From the NCBI GenBank assembly GCA_022539475.1, contig VCMS01000229.1:24912-88911 (forward strand): a stretch of DNA of 64,000 bases, given 5' to 3'. The translations under genes and the position numbers were made by a program. This DNA comes from Gracilaria domingensis. Lineage: Eukaryota > Rhodophyta > Florideophyceae > Gracilariales > Gracilariaceae. The notes under the pieces are model-generated. The model was not told the origin of the DNA and did not search any database. It worked only from the letters and a program-made list of their open reading frames with translations. Shown here piece after piece: positions 50,748 through 59,810 of the stretch (positions within the stretch are counted from its first letter, which is position 1; each line of letters opens with the position of its first letter).

Positions 50748-52943
50748 GTCTGGTGATTTGCCCGTTGTTTGTGTGGAAATCTTTGACGAAAAAGAGGAAA
50801 GATGCGACTTCTGTAAATGAAGTTGGGCAGAACAAAGAAGCTGGTTTTCTGCGTTCGGTGCCTTGAATTATGTAGGATGCAGACGTACTCATAATTTGTG
50901 AATTGATGTGGAACAGAGCGAAATCCCAACGCAGAACCATCTGCATATCGTGAGTAGATACTGTCATTCAATGCGAAAGAAGATCCAACATCCCCGCATG
51001 AAAAAGCATTGGGATGAAGTGCTTCATCTAACCCATAGGTTTCTCAAATTGCAGAGATTCGTTCTGTGCAGATTATTCTTAATTTCTGCCGTTGTGGATA
51101 AACTATGGGAAACATGGCAAGCACAAAGAGGGACAGGGGTCCCCTGATTGCATCAGATGCAATTTGCATCTGAGGCAATCATGGGAAACCTTTAAACAGT
51201 CAGAAGTAGACATAAGAAGGAAGCATGTTGGAAATATCGCAAGACGCAATTTGTTGATTATCACAAGAGCGCTGTTTGTACGGCGGACATTGCCTGAAGA
51301 ACTGCTTCTTTTTTATTGGAGACGCACGAGTTGGAGCAGCAGATGCTTCTTTGCCAATGAGAGCGTCCAACAAGTTGGCGCCACAAGAGATGTGTTCATC
51401 ATTGGCTCTGTTTCTTCTAGTCTGAGGCTGCACTACCACTGGCCGAGCGAGCACATCGAGATGGTCGAAAAATCTTATTCGTGTAACACTATTCTACACC
51501 AACTTATTGAGTGAGTTGCTGGGTGCCAAGAGCATCCAGGATTTGTGTCGCCAGCGATCACGTGCCCGATACACGGATTGGCCCACGAGATTGCGAGGCT
51601 CCGAGCTCGAAGAGCGGAGCGACAAGGGTGCGTACTTCGAGTTCGGTCCGGTTCAAGGAAGAGTAACCTTGCAGATAGCGACAACAAAATAAAGGATGGA
51701 AACCATCACACGAAATTGCAGGCGATACCAAGCGGCGGGCTACCGTCGTACTTCTCCGTGAATGGTTCTGGCGATGCTCGGAGCGTCGCTGGCCCATATC
51801 GATTTCTTCGTGCCTCGAATCGTTTTGAAGAAAAGTTTCTTTGATTGGACGAAAAACGCAACTCAAAAACTTCGAGGAGGAGCTTCGGAAGCAGCTTCGC
51901 TAGCTCGTGTGAGTGCGACGGCGCGTGTACACGTGGTCACTCTGGACCACCCCGAAGTTTAATCCAATTGTGAAAAACTCGGTAAAGCCCCTTTTCGTCT
52001 CACGGTAGAGATGACATCGCCCCAGGAGCCATCGAATCTTAGATTCTATGGCAATCATCCAAAGCGAGATTTATTCGCTTGCACGATATTGTCTCCGAAA
52101 GAGACTGTACTAGCAACAGACCCGTTCACAGCAAGTGTTTTTCTCTTGTCAGCCGACCAGATGCAGACCAATAAAGGAGCGCCTTTTGCACATTCGCACT
52201 TGGTAGGACCTTCAGCTTTCGCTGAGCTTTTCCTTTGGTGTCGACCGTTCCCACAGTGTTCTCCTGCAGTTCATAAGAAGCGCAGGCTGGAGTCAAGAAT
52301 GGCTGGTGAGGTTTTCTCTCTCTCTAGGTGTCTATTGATCGTGTGGTACTTTTGAACTACACGCCTGTAACGCCTGCAGCGCAGTAGACACAGAACGTTT
52401 CTAATGTTTTCATTCTGTAACTGTGTCAACTCATTTGTTTGAGGCCAATTTGCATTGGAATGTTGGAATGCTGGTGCGAATTTTACGTGTCGCTCTAACT
52501 GAACAGCACGTTGCTGTTGTCACCGATGTCATTAGGTAACGACAGTTTTGGACGCCGAGACAATCACAATTTATAGTCATGGTCTCAAGCCCTTTTACCG
52601 CAGTAGCTCAAACGATCCGTGGCTCCATTCCGGATATCGTGCGCGCTCCCAGTCTCGCAACACTGCGCTCATCTAGTTTCCAATCATGCCGTAATCTGCT
52701 GGGATGTACAAGGAGAAACATGGATATTTGGAATCTGCACAGCTTTTTCTTCTGGGCCCAACGTGCAAAATACTTACAAGTCGTACACGTGGTCCTAGAA
52801 GCTTCGCAGAACATTCTCATCCCTCGTTTCCTCAATATCATTCGCTGTTCAAAATATTTAAACAAAAGCAACGTCTTAGATAACGAGGCTCGATGACGCA
52901 CGTTTCGCACGTGGACATGTTTCCACGTGAATATGTGTTGGCG
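50748..52943. other. Long intergenic stretch, no assigned gene
   Basis: Contains several ORFs of 60-145 codons on both strands, the longest 51092-51514 (+) and 52608-53039 (-), none with a recognised domain. A near-perfect palindrome lies at 51145-51181. The region may hold decayed genes. Confidence 0.4.
51145..51181. repeat. 37-base near-perfect palindrome
   Basis: TGATTGCATCAGATGCAA is followed, after a central T, by a near-complete reverse complement (TTGCATCTGAGGCAATCA). GGGGTCCCC lies just upstream. Confidence 0.7.
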
Positions 52944-52946
52944 TAA

Positions 52947-53160
52947 GGCCTTTTCTACACCGGGACATGGACAGATTTGCAGCTGTCTATTGTCCACAAT
53001 TTTGGGGTCGCTTCTTGAGCGACCCCACTGAAGAGACACTTCAAAAATCGTTCTGTCAGATTTGTTTTTAATTTTGCTGCCGGCAAGGTTGATTTGCTTT
53101 TAATTTTTATGGTACACGTGTGCCAGATTTGCGTGTCCATGTCCCGGTGTAGAAAAGGCC
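52947..53160. mobile_element. Tourist-like MITE, 214 bp
   Basis: Terminal inverted repeats of 28 bp starting GGCCTTTTCTACACCGGGAC are perfectly matched at both ends (52947 on and up to 53160). TAA is duplicated on both sides (52944-52946, 53161-53163), the target type of PIF/Harbinger elements. Inside is a second perfect hairpin (GGGGTCGCT and AGCGACCCC, 53004-53026). Its ends differ from those of the Harbinger element at 43154, so another transposase must have moved it. Confidence 0.9.
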
Positions 53161-53520
53161 TAAGACACCTAAAACAGAAGAAAAGTGCCACTCCTTGCTT
53201 TACATGTCAACCTATCTTACGCGAGCCCTTTGGGAACACGTTCCAGAACTCGTGTTCTCAAGGAAACTCCCCAAATTCTGTTCATATACACCAATGTTGT
53301 GAGGACCCAATGCCCTCATCGTGATCGTGAGGGCGTCTCTCTTTCGGGACTCGTGACTTCAAGTGTGAATAGGCGTCTTCGCAGATATTCGAGTATTGAA
53401 AGTACCTTGCAAGAATTTGTCACGATCGGAATGGAGCTTTTCCGGTCGTGGACATTTCCGATACGCACACCATCTGCTTGGCGTAATCTTTCTACATCAG
53501 CTTGTGCGCATAGTGCGTCA

Positions 53521-55170
53521 ATGTCTAAGACAGCAAAATGCATAATGCCGCCCATGATGAAACTCTTCAGAGCCCGTCTTAGCCGAAAGCATGTTCAGGT
53601 ATTTCTTTTCTTGCTCGTGCTCGCCATAGCGTCGCTTCATATCCCCCAAACTGTTCTCACCAATTCAAGCACAGTAACCTCTGCCGATGTGTGCATGCTG
53701 GTTGGCATCAATCCTGGGGCAGCAGACCTATGGCAGTTCAGCTCCCGTTCTCTGTGTTTAAGTTCAAACGTCTGCTTTGATCCCAACAGCCCAGGCGACA
53801 TGCTTTATCACTCTTCTGATCTGTCGAGGACAAGATGCTACGTACACGACTCCGACTTCAAACGCACGTCAGTTGAATTTCCAGACGTCGCGATTCTCAA
53901 TGCGACACAGCATACCTGTCAAAGCTTTCAGCATCAATTCATCAATTGTGCGCATGGAACTGGACTTAAACGTGCTATGCCTGTGTGCCCAAAACTGGAG
54001 AAGACTTCACACGTGGTTGAAGATTCGGTTCGATGGCTCGACCATCTTTCCATAGTTGTTCCCGACTACGCCTTTTCAAAGAACATATACCATTACTTGA
54101 ATCCTATTGCTGATCTAGCCCGCACTGTTGAAAGCATACCTCATTTCGTATCGCAAGGAAGCTTCCGAAGCGCAAACATGAATTCCTTGCATGGTTTGGG
54201 TGAAGCAAAAGACCTTAACATTATCTTTCATGGCCTGCGAAGGGTTCCCTTGGCTCATCTTTGGAAACAGCAGTTGTTGGAACTGGTTATCAGACAACGA
54301 ATCTTGAAAATAGGAGTTAATGTGAATTTGTACTTTATGGAGGACTTCAGAACACGGCATTCCAATGTATGCCTGCGTAATGCGGTGCTGCTTGGGCGAA
54401 GAGGGCATTATAACGTTTGGCCTTTTCCCAACAAAACCGAGGTTCCTCTTCATGGATTTTCAGTTCCTCTCGATGCGGTTCGATTTAAACGATCAGTGTA
54501 TGATGGGCTTGGCATCGACGCCCGCTTGCCACAGGTTTTGAAACCAGTGGGTATACATTCTGTTTCTGAACCTCCTCCTTTCTCGATTGGTTACGCAAAA
54601 CGTGATGGGAGACTTGGAAGTGACGGCTATTATAGAGGAGGCGCGATGAGAAAGTTTTTCGAGGCGGACGAAGAATGGTTTGTTGCCATGTTGAGAAACG
54701 AAACCCAAGCTTCTGGGGCGGAGCTGATCATCATACCACCGAAGCGGCGAGAAAGTCTGAAAGAGCAGGTCACAGATGTCATTCGAGTGGGCTTTCTGAT
54801 CGGCATTCATGGGGCCAACTTAGTCAATGCCATTTTCATGCACCCATTCGGAGTACTGATGGAAATTTTGCCTAAGAATGCAACTGAGGAATGCTACATT
54901 GCCGGTGCAAACTCTGGTTTGAAGTACTTGAGAATGGAGTGTAGCAAGGAGGTTAGTCTGCTGGACAGTGGATGTCACCCCCTAGATTTTCTTTGCAAGG
55001 TGGATCCTCGGCAGAGAGGCGTCGACATTAGTACACGCAAAGATAGAAAGAGAATTCGACTTCTTGTGAAGCAGGGCATGGAGCATCTGAAATCTATTAG
55101 ATCACGGTTTCCTGAAGGAATACCAGTGAAATATAATTCGTATTCCACGTATTTCGATATACTGGAATAG
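53521..55170 (+). CDS. GT61-family glycosyltransferase (Golgi type II)
   Basis: 549 residues from the ATG at 53521; ATGs at 53431 and 53554 are alternatives. A short basic tail precedes one membrane segment (V-Q-V-F-L-F-L-L-V-L-A-I-A-S-L), giving the usual type II Golgi topology, and many Cys and N-glycosylation sites follow. Near 54360-54450 is C-L-R-N-A-V-L-L-G-R-R-G-H-Y-N-V-W, and near 54780-54850 the GT61 signature G-F-L-I-G-I-H-G-A-N-L-V-N-A-I-F with the conserved H-G-A and the following hydrophobic strand. The spacing and length fit DUF563/GT61. These enzymes add pentoses or other sugars to N-glycans and cell-wall polysaccharides. The sugar used here cannot be predicted. Confidence 0.88.
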   Translation: MSKTAKCIMPPMMKLFRARLSRKHVQVFLFLLVLAIASLHIPQTVLTNSSTVTSADVCMLVGINPGAADLWQFSSRSLCLSSNVCFDPNSPGDMLYHSSDLSRTRCYVHDSDFKRTSVEFPDVAILNATQHTCQSFQHQFINCAHGTGLKRAMPVCPKLEKTSHVVEDSVRWLDHLSIVVPDYAFSKNIYHYLNPIADLARTVESIPHFVSQGSFRSANMNSLHGLGEAKDLNIIFHGLRRVPLAHLWKQQLLELVIRQRILKIGVNVNLYFMEDFRTRHSNVCLRNAVLLGRRGHYNVWPFPNKTEVPLHGFSVPLDAVRFKRSVYDGLGIDARLPQVLKPVGIHSVSEPPPFSIGYAKRDGRLGSDGYYRGGAMRKFFEADEEWFVAMLRNETQASGAELIIIPPKRRESLKEQVTDVIRVGFLIGIHGANLVNAIFMHPFGVLMEILPKNATEECYIAGANSGLKYLRMECSKEVSLLDSGCHPLDFLCKVDPRQRGVDISTRKDRKRIRLLVKQGMEHLKSIRSRFPEGIPVKYNSYSTYFDILE

Positions 55171-56018
55171 CGTTGCTTTTGGGGTCCCTATCTTTTCTCT
55201 TTGTGGAAACGAGTTGTAGCAACGTTGCTTGAAAAGTGGAGTCTGTCTGTGGAAGCATGGAACTGTCATCCGTGCCATGTTGTCCATAATTCATGATGCG
55301 CAGTTGTCTCATAGATCATTTAATTCAAGATCCAGTTTGGAGATAATCTCTATGAGGAAGCCGATGGTTAACCTTCATAACCCTAACCAGGTTTTGCCCT
55401 ACGGGCCTTATTCCCCGAAGGCAAATTAAATTCGTCTCTTTGCATCTCGAGAGATTGTGCACAACTGGCGAGCACGAGGTTACGATCCACGAATGATGAA
55501 CCTCGAAATCGGAGAGTGCACACCTGCGAACGCGAGAGTTCAGCCCATCGCAGCCATACGGACCACATTATCATTTGGAACCCTCAAGAATCCAAGTGAT
55601 TCCACTTTATCCTTTCACTTGAATAAGTTGTCTAAGCATTGATCTGTCCCATAAAACAAACGGGAGATTGCGGAACTCGTGGTGCACTGAGTTTCCTGCT
55701 GGACTACTTTCCCTATCTCTTGAAGGGGATTGAAAGTATCCACACTTTTGTTGTCAATAGGTCATGCGCAGTCTGAAGAGAGGCCAGTCGTTGGTCATTG
55801 GACATCTCTTGAATATCAAAACTGCTGCTTCCGTGTCCCTTGACCTCGAGGGACTTGTCCTGTTGCTATTATACGAACCAGAACTACGGAAATTCACATG
55901 AAGTTTGTAGTCTTCCCAGAATGGGAAACGGCAGTCCACCTTGTTCAAAGATTTGTTTCGGAAGAGAACCAAATTCTCATCCGCAAAAAAAGTTGTCCAA
56001 AACCGCTGAAGCTTGTGG
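55171..56018. other. Intergenic stretch, no gene seen
   Basis: Short ORFs only. Contains the upstream region of the cysteine-rich protein gene. Confidence 0.5.
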
Positions 56019-56025
56019 TATAAAA
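56019..56025 (+). promoter_or_regulatory. TATA box of the cysteine-rich repeat gene
   Basis: TATAAAA, 107 bp before the ATG at 56126. The in-frame ATG at 56057 is only 38 bp from it and would not give a signal peptide at the N-terminus, so 56126 is preferred. Confidence 0.75.
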
Positions 56026-56125
56026 CGGACGTGTTCGACGTTCGACCACATCGGCAGTGGATACGGGTCGCAACCGAACTCTGGAGCAGAAGTGGCCGGA
56101 TGAGCAAGTAGTGGCCAACGACGAT

Positions 56126-56740
56126 ATGAAGAGCCAGCTAAGTCTTTTCGTTCTTAACGCCGCTGCATTGGCGTGCGTGCTAGCAGCAGCTCAACCTGAA
56201 GAGAAGAACGTAGGTAAACTTACTGAGAGCAAGGATGTGCCGTCAACACAACGAATTGCAACTGATCTGATTGGAGAGACGGCAGAAGAACTCAGGAAGC
56301 GGGCAGAAGCTATTAAAGCAGGGCTGGAACAAGGGTGTACATTTGGATACTGTGGCTATTTCAACTGTTGTGAAGGTTTCTTCTGCGACACAGACAACTT
56401 CTGTCGCCAAGATTGTGAAAGTAGAACCTGTTTGATTCATCCCGACGAATGCTGTGTGGACTACGTTTGCAACGATGGAAGATGCGAGAAGTACTGCTCC
56501 ACGACTGGTTGTCACAGCACTCATGGCAGTCCTCCTTGCTGTGATGGATACTATTGCGACGGATACATGTGCCAAGAATGTTCCACTTCGTACTGCGGGC
56601 ATGGCGAAGTTTGTTGCGACGGGTATTATTGCGACCAGTATAGTGCAATGTGCCTGCAGTGTACTACTTCCTATTGTGGGCATGGTGAAGTGTGTTGCGA
56701 TGGTTACTACTGTGACGGGTCAATGTGTCGTAGTTCGTGA
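56126..56740 (+). CDS. Secreted protein with tandem cysteine-knot-like repeats
   Basis: 204 residues: a signal peptide (residues 1-20, L-S-L-F-V-L-N-A-A-A-L-A-C-V-L-A-A-A), a propeptide-like helical stretch rich in Glu, Lys and Arg to about residue 68, then five Cys-rich units of about 25-30 residues. The repeated pattern is C-x(3-6)-C-x(4-6)-C-C-x-x-x-Y/F-x-C-D/N-x(3-6)-C, clearest in the last two units, which are nearly identical (S-Y-C-G-H-G-E-V-C-C-D-G-Y-Y-C-D). Such C...CC...C spacing is seen in knottin-type and lectin-like or defence peptides, but the family is not recognised. The last repeats arose by recent duplication. It may be cleaved into several peptides. Function unknown; likely extracellular. 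Confidence 0.85.
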   Translation: MKSQLSLFVLNAAALACVLAAAQPEEKNVGKLTESKDVPSTQRIATDLIGETAEELRKRAEAIKAGLEQGCTFGYCGYFNCCEGFFCDTDNFCRQDCESRTCLIHPDECCVDYVCNDGRCEKYCSTTGCHSTHGSPPCCDGYYCDGYMCQECSTSYCGHGEVCCDGYYCDQYSAMCLQCTTSYCGHGEVCCDGYYCDGSMCRSS

Positions 56741-57765
56741 GTAGAGCAGAGATTGCTTCTCGGCGCTCAGACCTGCCGATGCGCCCGATTGATTTGCGTG
56801 AACATGACTACGTTGTCGTCTTGAATCAGTATGCTTCCTTGCGTTATGATAGGTCTACCCTTGGTAATACTTTAGTTTCTTGATGCTGCTTTCCTTTTCT
56901 TATCTCGACTTTCGTAACGTGTTGTGCCAAAGAGTCTGCGCAGCTACATGTACCAAGGCTTGCGAATCGCTTGATGCGCTAAACTTTTAATTATTTCCAA
57001 ACATTTTGTCATTCTCTTGAAATCGTCTTGAAACCTAACACTTTTGTTCCTCAATTTTGGTACATCCTACGCTGTCATTCGTGTACATTGTACATGCTGG
57101 AAGACGTGGCAATCAAATACATCGAAAAAGGCCTCAAACGTTTTTGTGAGGTAACCCTGTTTTGAAAATTTTTCATGCATTGATGACAACAGCCGTCGAA
57201 TCACGGAACGTGTTCTACATATCCACGTCTCAAGCTGGACAGATATGTAAACGTTCTAAACAAAAGTTCTTGGCAGATACTCTGTCCCTCCTCTACAAGT
57301 AACGACCTGCTTCCTCTCCGGGTCGGATGCTAATTCCTGTCAACCGTATCTGCCCATACTGAAAGCTGAGCCACCACGGGGCGAACAACGCGCGAAACAA
57401 TAGTTTGCCCCTCCCCGCAATGATGAACGCCAGCGATGAAGCGCAACATGTTGTCCAACATGCACAGACATGCTCTACCGCGGCTCTTCGGAGCAACCAG
57501 CTTTCTCCGCTACCTACATTTCGAGGTGATCTGGCTGCCGCCAGCGCCCGCAACAGTTTCTCAAATAAGCAGAGCGGCAGGTGGCGGCAGGGGATCAGCC
57601 TGATCACATTTTTTAACGCATCTGGCAGTGCTTTGGTAAGAACGAAGGCCAGCAAGTTTCTAGGGCAGCTTGCTTCTGATGCAAGTATTTGCTTTTACAT
57701 GAGATAAATGAACCATCGTAAAGTTGGATGACGGGCTCCATCATAAAAAATACGCCCATGGAAAG
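56741..57765. other. Intergenic stretch, no assigned gene
   Basis: AT-rich at first, then a moderately GC-rich part (57290-57660) open on both strands (120 codons minus, 100 codons plus), without recognised domains. Lies between two convergent cysteine-rich genes. Confidence 0.45.
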
Positions 57766-58260
57766 CTACGGGAAAATCGCTGTACCAAACTCATTGAAGC
57801 ATTCGTAGCACTTGTCCTGGGTCGGGGCAGGCCAGCAAACTTCAGTTTGGAACAGTTGGCGACACTCCTGTTGCGGGTCAACATATGTGCTTTCAGGTAT
57901 AGCCATTCCGCAGTCAATGCAAAGGTCGCATACACCAGACCGTTTCAGATCATCACAATAACTTCTACTCACACTGTTTAGCGTAGTCTTCCCGACAGCA
58001 GCGAAGCTGGTACGAAACAGCTGCCCCGAGAGGCACAGACCACAGTCGGTACACTCGGGACCGCCCAGATAGTAAGCACATTTATCGAACTTTTTGCGAC
58101 GCGGCAGAACAGGGCGCTGCATGTCGCCGTAGAAGTAGCTTTTAGATCCTAGCGTGGCTTTGCGGCCCTTCCCAAACCATCCAGCTTCCACAAACACATT
58201 AGCAGAAGAGAAGAGAAGCACTGACGCCACCAAAATGAAACTTTTAGATGCGGGAACCAT
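57766..58260 (-). CDS. Small secreted cysteine-rich protein
   Basis: 164 residues with a signal peptide (residues about 7-26, S-F-I-L-V-A-S-V-L-L-F-S-S-A-N-V-F-V-E-A). A basic stretch follows, then a Cys-rich domain with C-A-Y-Y-L-G-G-P-E-C-T-D-C-G-L-C, later S-Y-C-D-D-L and C-D-L-C-I-D-C-G, and a final C-W-P-A-P-T-Q-D-K-C-Y-E-C. The repeated C-x2-C spacing suggests a disulphide-bonded extracellular protein in two similar halves. No family recognised. It faces the other cysteine-rich gene (56126-56740) tail to tail. A TATA-like box lies 124-131 bp before the ATG. Confidence 0.78.
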   Translation of the reverse strand: MVPASKSFILVASVLLFSSANVFVEAGWFGKGRKATLGSKSYFYGDMQRPVLPRRKKFDKCAYYLGGPECTDCGLCLSGQLFRTSFAAVGKTTLNSVSRSYCDDLKRSGVCDLCIDCGMAIPESTYVDPQQECRQLFQTEVCWPAPTQDKCYECFNEFGTAIFP

Positions 58261-58383
58261 GATGATCTTGCTTCGGAAGAGCAGAGTGGATCTTGCGATT
58301 TGGAATGTTGATTTGAAGCTGCTCGAGATTGAGTATTGAGTTTCGAAAGCTTACTAGCAGAGTGGTAGCGACAACCCTCCACG

Positions 58384-58391
58384 GCTTTTAT
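58384..58391 (-). promoter_or_regulatory. TATA-like box of the small cysteine-rich gene
   Basis: CATAAAAG on the minus strand, about 130 bp before the ATG at 58260, matching the spacing at four other genes in the window. Confidence 0.5.
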
Positions 58392-59810
58392 GGCGTTTGG
58401 GGATTCTGGATTGTGATGGAGAGCTCCACGCAGTGAATCACAATGACAGTATGCTTGGTATCACATGCTTTCAATCGTACTGGTTCAAACCACAGCATCA
58501 TTCTCAAGACACTTTTTGTTTGTTTGGGGATTTGGAAGCAGCCTTGGCAAGATATGAGGGTCATCGGTACTCGACGGTCACAAGGTTTCAAACCAAAGCA
58601 TGAAATGGCGCAATATTGGGTTCTTCTTCGGAGATTCGGAAGCAACCTTTTCCGAGATACGAGCTTGAGCGCTTCTTGGCGGCCATGTTTATCCCAGGAA
58701 AAGATATGGGGCGAGGATGAATCACACCTGAGATTCACATGTGATTCACAAGAGGTGGCGTACTTGATGTTTGTGGGCGACGAGCAGGAGAAAGGGCGTT
58801 TGACGAGTGCTCGTATGAACGAGCGAACGTGCAGAGTTACAACATGTTTGGAAGATCGGCGCTCAGCAAAGGGGATATGCCGCTGCTTTTTGGAATGGTA
58901 TGACTGCTGAATGCAGCCCCCGCCCGCCTGCGATGTTTGTCGTTGGCTTGTCTCCCGTGTGCGCGGGTCCGGTTGTGAGGGCGCTGTTCTTCCGTGCGCG
59001 ATTGCCGGCGCTGGAAGGGTAAGCCCTGAGCTCACGTCTCCGATGCGCGAATCATGTGCTCGCTCATGGTTGCGGAAGGAGCGCGGAGCGGTTGGACCTC
59101 GTAGGGTTACGGCACTTGCCGGGGGCGGCGCGTCATTTCAGTCACGTGACGCGATCTCGTCATCGCAATTTCGTACGGGTAACTTTTACCACAGAAAAAA
59201 AAAATCGAGCTCGCGGTGCCGTTCTGATGTTCTCCCCGCGGCATGCTCTCGGCGACGAGGCGTCTTCCTGGGCGCTGCCCGCCACGACCTCTACGCTTCG
59301 GCGCGGAGGTCGTGGCGGGCACCGCCCTCGTCGGCCATCGGTGCGGAATGGCTCGATGGCGTCGGCCAGGAGCGCAGATGAGCATGGCGTAAGCAGGAGG
59401 CGCAACTGGCGTTGACATCTTGACAAGCTCGCCTGGAAGCACGTTACGTACGGTACGTGTACGTGAGGCTCGAGAACCAAACGCGTGTACAACGATGCAT
59501 CGTGTATTTCCCAAACACCATCGCGAGAGCGAGCGAGGGTGGACCACTCTTCGTTCCGCAACAATCCACTCTTACCGCTCACAGCAAGCATGTTCCAGAC
59601 CAACATCTTGACCCTTTCGTGACCATAAGATTATGGATAATCGCAATAGTATGCTCCTGTAGTGTCAGCGAGCTGCAGATCGCAGACGAAGTCCGTGACA
59701 CAGGTTCGAGTCCTGGCACGGCCACTTCCCCCAATTTACTACAGCTCCGCATCAGCAACATAACGATCTATCTCGTCTACTAGTAGAATGATTTCAACCC
59801 TCACTCGATA
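58392..59810. other. Intergenic stretch with a GC-rich island, no assigned gene
   Basis: 58900-59460 is GC-rich and open on both strands; the rest is mixed. Opposing ORFs overlap (58443-58910 and 58911-59381 plus; 58388-59035 and 59107-59606 minus), so none can be chosen. Near 59695-59722 a tRNA-like T-arm (GGTTCGAGTCC) followed by TGGCACGGCCA is present but no matching 5' half was found. Confidence 0.4.
59695..59722 (+). other. tRNA 3'-half-like sequence (B box)
   Basis: ACAGGTTCGAGTCCTGG forms four of five T-stem pairs around a TTCGAGT loop and is followed by CACGGCCA, like an acceptor 3' strand. The complementary GGCCGTG is not found upstream within about 180 bases, nor shortly downstream, so this is a fragment, pseudogene or chance match. 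Confidence 0.3.

Noticed and set aside
56057-56125. Upstream start for the cysteine-rich repeat protein
   Set aside because: It would bury the signal peptide and lies only 38 bp after the TATA box.
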